A stretch of DNA of 64,000 nucleotides from Lactuca virosa (GCA_928212115.1 CAKMRJ010005634.1:172556001-172620000); one strand, 5' to 3'. Positions 44,795-56,137 are shown, numbered from the stretch's first letter. The notes: generated by a model not told the origin, from the letters alone. A program made the numbers and translations.

Positions 44795-44855
44795 TTGGAT
44801 CCTAGCCTTAATATTTCATGTTGGGTGTTATATTAAGGACTCTAAATCAACTATC

Positions 44856-45430
44856 TTGAATATCTCCCAAAAGATGTCTAGCTCAGACATCTATGATCTT
44901 CCCAAATCTCTTGGAACTTTACTTCCTCTACCTCCTCCAATTATTCTCCCTAACCCACAAGTTCAAAGGTCACTCAATCCCTATTGGCAAGCAAGGTCTA
45001 TGTGTGATCGCATCTTGGAGATGAAGTCACATATTGACAAGCCGGGGAGAGTTGGGTGTCAAAGTCTTAAGAAGGTTGGATGTTCAATCACTTTCTAAGT
45101 CACTTAGTGAGTTCCTTTGGGACTACTATGAAACAGACCATGACATGACCCTTAATGATCTTATCTATTTGCTTGGTCAGCAATGATTTGAGGACTAGTA
45201 AAGCAAATTGATTAGGAGATCAACTTCCCAATGGACATTGACAATGGTAACATTGGATATCTAGAAAAGCCTTCTCATCCCAAAGAAAGGGTTTGACCAT
45301 AGTCAACTAGGTTGACTAAATGGTAAAGAGAAAGGCTAAGTCTGCGATAGTCCCATGTACCATTCCCAGTGAGTCCATATGTTTCTCTTGCCAAAGGAAG
45401 GGGCATTGATTGCGTAGGTGCCTATTTACC
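44856..45430 (+). pseudogene. Decayed copia gag of Cop1-c
   Basis: An 80-residue frame starts MNISQKMSSSDIYDLPKS and has a Pro-rich stretch then MKSHIDKPGRVG, resembling a copia gag N-terminus. At 45382-45423 a zinc knuckle CX2CX4HX4C remains (CFSCQRKGH, then RRC) with a stop codon right after the His. Most of the gag between is missing or out of frame. Not functional. Confidence 0.65.
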
Positions 45431-47094
45431 TGAATGATCATAAGGTTGATCAAGTCAAGAAGTTTGACTCTACTTCAGGTAAAGTTCACTATCTAACTCT
45501 GTTAAGTTTCTATTCTGAGATTCTTATTACATGATGTGACTTGGTCACATGTTGATGTTTTAAGAATCAAAGAAAAGTGAAGAAACTTAAAGGAAGTATA
45601 TGTTGATTCTGATTGCGAAGATGGTTTTTTATCGCATGGTTCGGTGATCAGAATTTTGAGCTGTTGCGTAGGAGTTATGATATATTGCTTAGGAATAGAT
45701 AACAACAAGTTTTTCATATGCATTTGCATTGTAAGGATAAGTTTTTCCGGAAGTTTTAAAAATAAAAAAAACAGTGTTGATTTATTTATTTTAAGTATCC
45801 TTACAATGGCATTTGTGAAAAACTGTTGTTTACATGTTTCCATTGTTAGCAATATTGGAAAATGGATTTGATTCTTTCATTTGTGGTAGTGTCTAAATTT
45901 ACCAAATAAGGAAAGTTTCTCATCACCCAAGTTTCAATTGGACCGAAACTTGGAATCATGCAAGTTGTATAGTATGATGAATGAGAACTTTCAGCTTTCG
46001 AAAATTAAGACTAATTCGTTGTTCACATGTATATGTGAGTCAAGTAAATGACTAAAGGGATCGAGTACACATTCTTGTGCACTGGTCAAGTCCACCACAA
46101 AGATCGATAAGACTATTCGTCATGATTTACTAAAGTTTAGTAAATATGGTTATACTTACAGGCTTAAGTGTAATTCTGAAGCATTAGAAAAATCTCGATG
46201 TATGGCAGAACGAATGAGAAGAATCAAATTAGGCAGAAAGATAAAAGTTTCTCAAATCTGAAAAGATGGGAGAGTACTTTAGTATCATGTTTTTGATCAT
46301 CTTAATGATTTAAGAACCACATCACAATTGGTCTTCTAAGGACATCTTAGTGCATTCTTATGACTAAGAAGAGGAGTCATGAATTGTTGAAATGGTTAAA
46401 TCAAGAAGATGAGTCATAGTTCGTTTCAAAACAAGTCTTAGAGTCATACTCCAAGACTATAAGTTGAGTGACATATCTTAAAGAAAGGTTTATAACACTT
46501 GTCAAATGTAAGAGTAAAAGTGTCCTACTCTTGTACATTTGAAGTTGCTAAGTTGTGATGTTTTGGATTAAACAATGACCAACTAAGGCCAATTGTGTGA
46601 AGTGTTTGTCGTTATAAAGAATCCGCACTATCCCTTGAATATTTGACAAGAGAGTCTTATATGTCAAGAGGACAGTGGGAGTCTTAAAGGTCTTGAAAGT
46701 CTCAAGAACTAATCAAGAGTAAAACCTGAGGTTCTTCACTAGCACACGACTTGAGGTTTATAACCTATCCTGTTGACATACTTCTATTTCTGTGCCCATT
46801 CCAGTTAAAGTTGGTTTTGCATATGAGTTCTTAGAGTTCTCAATTGGTTGCATAACAACTTGGAAGCAATGGTAGGCTCTTGTACTGCCAGGTGGCAAGA
46901 AATTAAGATTTAGTTCAGTCCATATGAGTTTGGATTTGTCACTAACCTTGTCTTGTGATTATGGTTTTGACAGATTCACATGGATAAGAACACATACACC
47001 ACAAAATCTAAGGGTCATAAGGTTTCTCTCCGATTCATGAAAATGATGGTGAGGAAACACTTCCACCAAGTAGATTTGAAGCAGATGGCAAAAG

Positions 47095-47155
47095 GTCTAA
47101 ATAATTGAGACTATGATTACGGCATCCCTTGTCATAGTTCTGAAATTGTTTAGAC
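47095..47155 (+). promoter_or_regulatory. 15-nt-loop hairpin, third
   Basis: Outer arms GTCTAAATAATT (47095-47106) and AATTGTTTAGAC (47144-47155), one G-U; inner arms ACTATGA/TCATAGT; loop TTACGGCATCCCTTG (47117-47131). Confidence 0.72.
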
Positions 47156-47581
47156 ACACATGCATGCTATCTAAGGAAAGGTGTATGATTTTGATAAAGT
47201 TTTATCAAAGCATCTCGTATCAGAAATCTGAACTTTGGTAAGAAAGTCAATAAAGTATTGATTTCTAGAAGTCCAGCTGATTTCTGAGTACATGTCAAAG
47301 CTAGTGGGAGCATAAGTGTTATGCTAATAATCATCATGTTAGTGGGAGCATGATAATTATTGTTAGTGTTGCAAGTTAGCAATGTTAATTATAGAAAACA
47401 AAAGTTTCAATTCGTGAGGCTGCAGGGATTGAAAAAGGTGTTTTGCTATAATTAAGGGAGAGGATATACTTAATTTCAGTTCTAAAGGATTAGATTGAGA
47501 CCTTAATCATCTTTAGTCAAGAATATATATGAATTTCATGTTGCATTGGTTCAACTTAAGGAAATACTATATATTGCTTTC

Positions 47582-47630
47582 TCAAAATTCGATTATGATT
47601 ACGACATCCATCTTCATAGTCAAATTTTGA
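47582..47630 (+). promoter_or_regulatory. 15-nt-loop hairpin, fourth
   Basis: 17-position stem, 47582-47598 against 47614-47630, with one C-A mismatch and one wobble; loop TTACGACATCCATCT (47599-47613). Stem sequence is unrelated to the other three. Confidence 0.72.
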
Positions 47631-48929
47631 AAACATGGCAAATAAAAATATTGTAGCAAAAGACTGGTCTAGAATCATGTCTTTATGTGAGACATCATGA
47701 ATCGTGTACCATTTGCTTTGGGTACAGGATCGATTGCATGTGCTATAATATTTGTCATTTCTAAATTTTTCCAAATGCCCAGAGGCATTAAGAAGGGAAA
47801 AGGTCTAGAATTGGATATGACTAAAATGATTAAGCAATTGTCAAGGACAATCTGAGGTTTACCAAAGTTTGGTTGCTCAGGGACAGTTGGAAGTATAGTG
47901 CTAATTTTGGAAGGACCATATTGACATATTCTGAAAAGAGGCATCTCTTATTCAGAAGTGATAGTCAAAATGAGAATATGGAGTTGTCTCCATAGGTGGA
48001 AGTTATATGTGTAAGATTAGAAAACTTAATGCAAGAAGCATGTCCAAAGTAATGTACTTTGAATATGAGACTTAGTTTCCATGGAGTTGATCTCCATTGG
48101 AATACCTTATAATGACTGTTGACAAGTCTTTGTGACTTTGTATATATTCATTACAGGAGGGTCAGTGCATATAAGTTTAAAATCTAAACAGATTTCGATA
48201 AATGATAGGAATTTGAAATTCTCACATTTTTCGATAAGGATTTGGGAGTGTGAAATTAGAATCATTAAAATTATGTTCAATTGGTTTATTTCACAAAGTA
48301 AGGATCATAGACAAACATGGAGTGCATACTTGGTGTATGGCAAAGCTATTGTTTAAGAAAAACATAGTGTACATGCTTGGAGCATGGGACAACTAGTGTT
48401 TTTAATTCAAGTATAAAGTTGATAAAACCGAAACAATGAATAATGAGTAATCAGTATGGTGATAAATAAAAGTGTTTATTTATATTCATAGGGTTTGATA
48501 CCATATTTGATTAATTTATTCTTGTGTTTCACTTTGCATGTTTTGACTTCCAGAATAACTAACTCGCTCTTCCTGAATGATTAAGTTATTCAAACCATCC
48601 ACAGTCGGTCATATGTTGGAAGTAGATATGAATCAAGACTGTCATGGTTTGGTTTATAGAGGTCCAAGTTGGTGGACAAAGTGGTGCTACAACACTCATG
48701 AGTGCTCATAAGTTCTGAGTATTGGATTCAACCGACGCTCAGTTGAATCACTTCATGGATTTTATCACGAGTGATCATGAGACGATAATATCTTATATTC
48801 TTCAAACCTAGAGATATGAGTTGTTACTATGAGTTGGTTATACATTGATTGCACGAAAACGCATTTGGTAACTCGATGTTATACAACGTGCCTTTGTGTA
48901 TGATTCAACAAGTAGTAGAACAAGCCATA

Positions 48930-49221
48930 TTAGTGTGCATACATATTCTCTCAAGTTCTTCCAAGGTGTTTTGGTGATTTGTGATTCCATTTGAGGCTTC
49001 CACACTATTGGGGCTAAGCTCTTAAAGCTTGAAGACATCAAGCTACATCAAAAGGTATGTCATCTAACTAGAACTTTGTAGTATAGGTGCTTCATAATAT
49101 GCTAGTTTGGATGAAACCTTGGAATAGTTAATATTTGCATGTATAATAGAGAAAATATAGATCCAAGGTTTATAGGGTTGCATGTACACCATAGGAGTGT
49201 TAGAATGCTCAAAACCCAACA
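48930..49221 (+). repeat. Cop1-c 3' LTR remnant
   Basis: It aligns with 42929-43220 of the 5' LTR. The first 460 bp of the LTR, the polypurine tract and about 360 bp before it are gone, judged against Cop1-b. Confidence 0.93.
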
Positions 49222-49226
49222 ATTCT

Positions 49227-50986
49227 AACCTTCCGGTCATGTGCAAGGAGCAGGCACTGTCGATTAACCAATCTTCTTCTTGTTCCTCCTTGCACAATGC
49301 CTAAGAATTACACAGTTAGTTTGGGCATCCAAACAAGTTTGGAGCCCGGGGCTACAGATGAATTTTTTATGGATGCATGAGACGAGGTTGCAGGGACAGG
49401 TTTCGTGTCAACTTTTAGGCCTAGTCCTGGGTGTTTGTGAGTTTTTGGAGTGTTGCGGGATTTAGAAAAGTTACGAGGTTTTTGAAAAGAACAAGATTTG
49501 ACATGAGATGAACTTCTTTGACAACTACACTAACATGTAGAAATTTTGTCATTTACCCTGACACTTTGTTTGGTCAGCCGTTTGAATGAAGAGGTAGGCT
49601 TGTGACCAGTCCGAGAGAGGTGATATCTGACAGTAGTGTTGTTGGAATTTGAAAAAGTACGTTTTGCAGAAGTAGGAGCACGTGCAGATCTTTTCGAGAG
49701 TGATTTCTTAAAACTTTGATGTGATTTTAAAAGTATTGGAGTTGGTAAAATATCCTTCCATTTTTGGGTCATCTGAGGAATAGATTTGAAAACCATTGAT
49801 TCGAAACGACTTTACTTTCTTTTGGGTTGTGTCAGATGTTTTTGAAATGGTTGTAGAAAATGTACATTCCCTTTTGTTTGTTTTCTTGATTGAAGAGATT
49901 TTTGAAAGATAATTTGAGAAAACAAACTTTTCTAGACTCTTAGGTTTTGGAATTCTGACTTGTTTTTTGTTGTTTGAAAAGATTTCCCTATTTTTTCCTC
50001 GGCATCGAATTTCCTCTTTGAAAGCGTTTTTGGCCTCGGTTTTTGGAGAACCGCATTCATTGATGTTCAGCTGCGGTTTCCTTGAAACTTTTGATAATTT
50101 TTGAAAACGAGGGCTAGATTGATCTGAACTAGAAGATTTAAAATTTTGAGAGCATTGACCTACTTCAAAGTTTTCTATGAGTATTTCATGATGAATTGGC
50201 TGAAGAGTTACTGAGATTTTGACTGGGGACCGCGGTAAGGATGATTTGACTACCGCAGAGTAAGTCTGAGTTGAGATTATTGTGGGACACTTGATGATAG
50301 GCAAATGAGCTGACTGTGGTCCATGACTACAGTGAGAAACACTACGGTCTGAAGGCAGAGCTGGAAAGTCCATTGAGACTTCGGGACCTTCTATGATAAT
50401 TTCCTCATCAACAACTGATGAAGTCTGAGAATTGGGGTAGATTGTGCCACTGATAGGGATTTGATCACTTGAGTGACCGGAAAATTCAGGCATAATTTCC
50501 TCAATGACATAATTGTTACTCAAGTTATGAAGTCTACCGAAGTGAGCTCTGATATCTTCGGGAAAGGTTTTGACATTGACTGGGAAATGGAACTCTCAGT
50601 CAGGAGGGACATAAAGTCGATTTTTGTTAAACCGGGGTGAGGAATCCTTTGCGGTAGGATATTCATTGGACCAACCCCAATTATAGGTGTTATCTACGGT
50701 TCCATTGTTCACAAGATTTTCAATAGCTTCACTTTCGTTGAACAGTTTTTTCTAATAAAAGATTTAAACGTACAATCTCACTCTGAGCTAAGTCTCTTTG
50801 GTTCAAAGCTATTTCTAATTGTGTTTCACTCAACATTCTTGCATCTTTCTCTAACTCTAAGTCCTTTTCTAAGATAGCTACTTTGAGTCTTTTGTTATCC
50901 AATCGTCCTCTTACGTGAAACATCTCTTGGGACGCTATGTTCTTCTCATCTAGAGCTTTGTTATAATCTGTAAGGATGCAACACAT
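49227..50986 (-). pseudogene. Sir-c gag-protease linker and protease start
   Basis: Upstream (50986-50729) is a Glu/Leu-rich coiled coil (LEKDLELEKDARMLSETQLE). A 271-residue Ser-rich frame follows (50523-49708) with basic segments and the short motif IISTQTYSAVV, which resembles LC8-binding TQT motifs. The frame ends in WLIDSACSLHMTGR at about 49270-49230, the copia protease signature, where the usual DSG is DSA. Cop1-c lies a few codons beyond. A linker with coiled coil between the zinc knuckle and protease fits Sirevirus gag. Confidence 0.7.
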
Positions 50987-51096
50987 GTGTCATTAAGATT
51001 GTATAAGAAGGGTTGACAGTCATGCATGCTATAATTTAGAGTTTGGATCATGAGTTTTACCTGTTCGACGATGCTTAGAGTCCCATCCTTTACCAT

Positions 51097-52428
51097 CTAG
51101 CAGTAGTTATTTTCAAGCTTTATAGACCTATCATCATCCGCAGTTGCCAGCATGCAAATCTTGCCTTTTCCCTTGACGTTGCTGATGTCTTCATCTTCAT
51201 CTCCGGATGACCAAACTTGATGGTCCCTTTTTACATGGGCTACGTATGCCCTTGCTTTTTCCTTTTCCTCTAATTCTTGAGCCATTCTAAGGTAGAATGT
51301 TATATCTTTCACTATATTAGCTTTGCTGTCTTTTCCAAAGTGATTCTCTTTGTTGCACTTGTGACAGATTACAACATCACTTTTATCTTCTGAAGAGGTA
51401 CCGGAGTCAGTTGAATGGATGGGCTTCAGTGCCTCTTTGGGTTGAGTGGTTTGAGGTTGCGGTGGTGGGCAAGGATTTTTGGGATATCGAGAATGATTAT
51501 TCTGAGGGTTGAAGTTGCGGTTGAATGGAGGTTTGTTGAACTGCTGATTTTTACAAAAAGAAGGAGGTGGTAGTCGGTTGAATTGTTGGCTAACAAGAGC
51601 AATAGCATTCTGAAATTCTTCATCATCATCATACTCTGAGTCAGCTTCGTATGACTACGGAGGATTGTCATACGAGGGAGAGTAAGATTGAGTATGTGGA
51701 GCTTGTGCTATAAGAGCAAGTGGTCCTCCGAAGTCAGCACATTCTTTGAGTACAGTGGATTCTTGTGCTTGCAGTTCACCGTAGAGCTTGTAGAGAGATA
51801 AAGAATGAATCTTTCTATCTCCTTGGAATATCATCTTAGTAGTCGTCCAATGTCTTCCTAAACCATTGAGAAACTGAAGATTTGTCTCATGGTTGCTTCG
51901 GATCATGCCAGCATTAGATAACTTAGTGACAATCAGATTGAACCTTTTGAAGGAGTCTTCCAAACTTTCGCCAGTATGAGCTTTGAAATTGTTGAACTCA
52001 TTGAGTGTGGTTGTGAGCTTCTTATCTTGAGCTTGTTCTGTGCCCTCATATAAGTTTTTGAGAACATCCTAGATCTCTTTTGCTGATTTGCAGTTTATGA
52101 TAATGTCGAAGTTGTTGGGATCAACTCCACATGAAATTTCATAAAAGGCAACAACGTCATTTTTCATTTTATCAAGATCGTCTTTGGTGGGACGATTCAG
52201 GGCTGGTTGTCCTCCTCCTAGTCTGGCTGTGGCGCCGTCGGTTTGAACTGGTGTAAGAACAAGGACATGTGGCCCTTCTTCTACAGATTGCCATACATCT
52301 CTTCCAAGTCTCCTTAAGTATCTTTCCATCCTCTGAGACCAGTGATGATATTCGTTTGCCACCAGTATTGGGGCTCTATTAGAACCACCAACACTGTTAG
52401 AAACATTGAGAGATAATGCTTGTGCCAT
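51097..52428 (-). pseudogene. Sir-c gag, degenerate
   Basis: It starts MAQALSLNVSNSVGGSNRAP and continues ANEYHHWSQRMERYL, NCKSAKEI, LEDSFKRFNLIVTKL, NLQFLNGLGRHW and LYKLYGELQAQE, the standard copia gag core. A Pro/Asn/Gln-rich stretch and an acidic DDDEEF run follow. The zinc knuckle reads CHKCNKENHFGKDS: its fourth ligand is Ser instead of Cys. Stops near 52069, 51655 and 51426 interrupt it. Compared with the Sir-a gag the order is the same. Confidence 0.85.
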
Positions 52429-52534
52429 ATTTCTTTTTTTTGAAAATGTTTTTTTTTGTTTTTTTTGAAATGAGCTTCAGTGGTATAGAAGGCTTTTTGA
52501 AAATCAGAGTTTTGCTTCAAAAAGGAACCACCTT

Positions 52535-52549
52535 GGCTCTGATACCAAT
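52535..52549 (-). other. Sir-c primer-binding site
   Basis: Minus strand ATTGGTATCAGAGCC directly beside the 5' LTR. Confidence 0.95.
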
Positions 52550-53180
52550 TGTTGAGAGAAAAACTTGAGTCACACTTGAACAAACGTTAGAACAAGTGAT
52601 AATACGGAATAAAGTTTAAGTCAAAGGATCATTAAAGCTCAACAATAAAAATAAGTTAGAGTTAGAAAGTTAGAAAGTTAGAAAGTTAGAAAGTTAGATG
52701 CGGAAATAGAAGGAAATATAAATGACAGAAAGTATTATATCAAGTATACACTTAAGTTGATTCTTAACAAGGAATGCAGTCAGACCAAGTTAGTAAGTGA
52801 GATCAAACTTAGTGATGAAGTCTAGAAAGACTTGCTCCGAAGAGAGATTTCAAACAGTTAGGATTAGATTTAAGTTATGCGTAGGAAGGGAGTAAGATGA
52901 GCGATAAGATTCAAGATGCGTGAGAGATGTATATTGATTCAGAAAGAGAGAACTCTATTTATAGAGTCTCGAAGATTAAAGAAGTACTATCTGTTAAAAG
53001 TTGCCATGCATGGCACATTGGATAAAAGAAAGTACTTTTAGAAAAACAGATAAAAGACTAGGACTAAGTGCTGATGAAAGTGGTTGCGGTACATGACTGC
53101 GGTACTGAGCTTGACTGCGGTTCCTGATGACAGCTTCGGATCTCTCTTAAGTTTAAGAGGGTAACTTTTATGTTTCAACA
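52550..53180 (-). repeat. Sir-c 5' LTR (right copy)
   Basis: 631 bp, homologous to 33391-33997, TATA box at 52956-52963 on the minus strand. An 8-bp unit (GTTAGAAA, 52665-52696) has three extra copies, the exact length difference between the LTRs. Confidence 0.95.
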
Positions 53181-53185
53181 AAACC

Positions 53186-53802
53186 CATTATGTACAACTT
53201 ATCATTACCTTTCCGTGGATATAAATAACGTCGAAATCAGAGTTGGAACGAAGAAGTTATGACCGTTTGAAGTTAAGAGGATTATAGGTTAAGCTAAGTA
53301 CACTGGGCGTACAAGCCTCAAGCTAAGTTATGACTCCTGATGTATGTTTTATATGCCCGTGTTCCTGTTTTCTATATGTATGTGGGGTAAAATAGACTCG
53401 GTACAGCACTGTGCTAACACATGGATTTGAAATAGACTCGAGGGTGAAATAGACCCGATATCGCCTTGGGCCAAGCTATGAGTTGAAATAGACTCGGGGG
53501 TGAAATAGACCCGACACATCCTTGATTTGGCAGATATGTATAGTATGCGGTATTTTGGGGAACTCACTAAGCTTTGTGCTTACGGTTTATGTTTAAAATG
53601 TTTTCGGGTACTTCTGGTTCGAAAGGGAAGGGCTCGGCGTGACAGCACCGCATCCACCATGTGTTCCGCACTTTGTGATTTTGGGATTGTACTATGATAA
53701 TTATATTGCTCTGATATACTTTTTAATCTTTAAAACGGATTAAAGATGTTTATGGTTGAATTAAAAATGAAAATTTTAACTTATATTTTCTGGGTTGTTA
53801 CA
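53186..53802 (+). repeat. Gyp-C 5' LTR, 5'-truncated
   Basis: Ends GGGTTGTTACA before the primer-binding site. Only the last 600 bp or so remain. Confidence 0.8.
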
Positions 53803-53804
53803 AG

Positions 53805-53818
53805 TTGGTATCAGAGCC
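53805..53818 (+). other. Gyp-C primer-binding site
   Basis: TTGGTATCAGAGCC two bases after the LTR. Confidence 0.93.
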
Positions 53819-54221
53819 TTGGTTTGAGGGATTTGGATATACTCTTGGGTGTGTTTGAACTCAAACTGAGGGTTAGATAATTTTTTCACAAAATAAATGT
53901 TTTATTAAATGATTTTTTAATAAAAAAGGGTGGTGCATGTAATCAACCGAGCTCAAGTAAGTGATTCCCAGAATACCCATACATGTTTGTATGTTATATG
54001 TTATGATAATTACATGGTAGATTAGGGCTATGGATCTGCTCAGGATTTTATGCTAAGAGAGATGCCTTTATATTCCTGATTGTTTGAGCTTTTAGAATTG
54101 CATGCAAGTATGTATTTCAGATGATTGTATGGATTGGCTTGATATGTGGTGCTTTGTAGCCTAAGAGGAATTTAATAGGGTTCTATATTGAAAATCTTTA
54201 TTGGTAACAATAATTTTTAAG

Positions 54222-54373
54222 TGCATGCTTTAAATATTATATATGGTTAGGATCACATAGCCCTAGAATGATTGATGTGGCCTTATTTCCTGTTCCTCGT
54301 TTGGTTGTGGTCCTAGGATAGAGTCTTTTATTCAATAATCTATTTGATCCTATATTGGGTATAATTTGCATGC
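54222..54373 (+). promoter_or_regulatory. Core-motif hairpin in the Gyp-C leader
   Basis: TAGGATCACATAG (54248-54260) pairs with CTATTTGATCCTA (54340-54352), 12 of 13; TGCATGC copies at 54222 and 54367 extend it. Loop holds TGTTCCTCGTTTGGTTGT (54291-54308). Confidence 0.65.
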
Positions 54374-54654
54374 ATAAGGCAACCGACAGTGAGAATGGAA
54401 GTTCATAGCATGGGAGGTAGTAAGTGAGCTTTGGGTGTTCTTTGTTTGTTCTATGGGTTGAAGTGTTACAACACGAATGTTGTTTGCTTTGTGCTTTGTG
54501 GAACTCTTAGTGATGTGAGTTAACTATTAAGTGAATATGTTAAGTCACATGTTGTAGAAGTTAAATAATCTCAGTGTGATGGATTTGACTCTATTGCGCA
54601 ACTCTCGTTTGAGTCTAACTGTTGTAGGGTTGAGTCTTTTACTCGAAGGATTAT

Positions 54655-56083
54655 TGTGACAACAGTCGAATTTTGGTCAACAAAAGTCAACCATGTCAAC
54701 TTAACTCGTATTAGGATTTTAGGAGAAATGTGATATTTCTTAATGTTTCTAATGTACTATTCGATTATATATTATTTGGGTATAAATAATATTCGTAACA
54801 CAATGTAGTGGATTTCATAAACCTTACACTACATGAAAAATTCATAACAAAGGCTACAGATACAAATTTTTGGCGAATTCGTCACTAAATGCGACGGATT
54901 ATATACCCGGCTTAAACACCCAATTTTAATGGAAAAAAAATTTAGGAATCAACCTAACTATCGTGTAACGTATTATTATTTTTGATGACTATGATTTTAT
55001 AATAATTTTAATTTTTATAATTCAAATTAAATATTTATCCATCATTTATACCATATTTTTATAAAAAGGCCAAGTTTTTATAAAAGAGTTGACTTTTATT
55101 TTATAAAAAGTCATAGAGACAAAAGTGTATCCTCTTTCCCCCACCATATTCTATCCCCTAATATACATATGCACAAACCATATGGTATTAGCTAATTAGT
55201 CACATCCATTTCCCCATACCCGCTACCCACCCCACCCCACCCTCCCCCTCCCCCCCCTTAAAGTTACGCCCCCTATTCACCACTTCATCTTCTTCCTCAT
55301 CTTCATCTCTTCATTTTTTCTGAAGAACACTTCATTTCTCTCAAGGTTAATTCTCCATAAGTTGGTTCCTCATCTTTTGGTAAGTTTTCCCTTACTAATC
55401 TAGTGATTCTACACACATATATATTAGTTTTGTTGCAATTACACATATTAATATGTGTTAATATCCATAGGGTAATTCAATCTTCAAGTGTTCTAAGCTT
55501 GAAAACCTTCATCTGCATCTCTTTATCCACCAAGAAACACAATGAAGGTGAGTTCATACCCCTTATTTTCGTTTTATTCAAGTCTTTAGTGGGGGGGGGG
55601 GGGGGAATACAAGTAAACTTGTGTAATAAGACAAGTTTTTATGCATGATTCTTCTTTATGTTGGGTAAAAGTGTTATTTGCATGAAATAATGTTATTACC
55701 TTGTTTTATGAGTACTTATATGTTGTATGTTTGTTTAAATTAAAAAACTATGAAAATTAATTATAAATATGCTATATGGAAAGGGTCATATAAACAAAAC
55801 TATAAAAACTATGGTTTTGATGAACACTATAAGGGTTTTATAGAAAAAATGGTCATGACTATGTTATGGTACCATATTTGTGAGATTTAACCTAAAATAT
55901 GTTGTTTTAAACATATAAGGTTAGCTTGACTAAACCTCCATGAAATGGTAAAAATAAACTTTACAAAGTTTACAACTAAATTTTTAGCGATTAGTGACGT
56001 AAAAAAACCAAAAACTAGAAAATTGGTTTTATCATACTAAATGTTCTTATACTTATGTTAGATGTAATTATATGTTATATATA

Positions 56084-56137
<54 letters not shown>

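Larger units (their letters stand above)
43236..44855 (+). other. Cop1-c leader, structured and untranslated
   Basis: 1.6 kb with no credible ORF. It contains inverted units 43640-43663 and 43735-43756, the 8-nt-loop hairpin 44158-44177, the 22-nt-loop hairpins 44394-44427 and 44476-44511, and the 15-nt-loop hairpins 44566-44598 and 44741-44794. All have counterparts in the same order in Cop1-e; the ones in range are also in Cop1-a. Confidence 0.85.
45431..48929 (+). other. Cop1-c body without coding capacity
   Basis: 3.5 kb in which I find no protease, integrase, RT or RNase H frame. Short echoes of copia pol remain, for example AGAGGACAGTGGGAG at 46668, also at 59927 in Cop1-d. It contains two more 15-nt-loop hairpins (47095-47155, 47582-47630) and another paired segment at 45605-45656 (ATTCTGAT/ATCAGAAT). 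Bases 48530-48925 match the 3' end of Cop1-b. Either a decayed or a non-autonomous member. Confidence 0.7.
42469..49221 (+). mobile_element. Cop1-c: Ty1/copia element in the Sir-c protease gene
   Basis: 6753 bp bounded by perfect ATTCT duplications. It has a full 5' LTR, primer-binding site, leader, decayed gag remnant and a long body without any pol frame, but only the last 292 bp of the 3' LTR. Since the duplication is intact, that loss happened after insertion. It is the youngest layer of the right-hand nest. Confidence 0.95.
33391..53180 (-). mobile_element. Sir-c: complete Sirevirus-type copia element carrying Cop1-c
   Basis: Minus-strand order is 5' LTR (53180-52550), primer-binding site, gag, linker region, protease, [Cop1-c], integrase, RT, RNase H, long post-pol ORF, polypurine tract and 3' LTR (33997-33391). 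Perfect target duplication AAACC (33386-33390, 53181-53185) inside the Cop1-b LTR. Without Cop1-c it is about 13.0 kb. Large gag with coiled coil, a post-pol ORF and the RNase H end HHFKTKHIELRYHIIKDH support Sirevirus assignment. Frames are broken in several genes. Confidence 0.93.
53186..54654 (+). mobile_element. Gyp-C: Ty3/gypsy LTR end and leader
   Basis: LTR end (to 53802), primer-binding site (53805-53818) and 836 bp of leader, then interrupted by Gyp-D. The LTR start is missing at the Cop1-b/Sir-c boundary. The LTR holds alternating GAAATAGACTCG and GAAATAGACCCG units (53384-53520). The leader carries the same core hairpin as the Tek elements, so it is probably a relative; no protein is left to confirm this. 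Confidence 0.8.

Noticed and set aside
53050..53140. CTGATGA segments in the Sir-c LTR as a possible hammerhead ribozyme (retrozyme)
   Set aside because: The second conserved GAAA box and a paired stem were not found.
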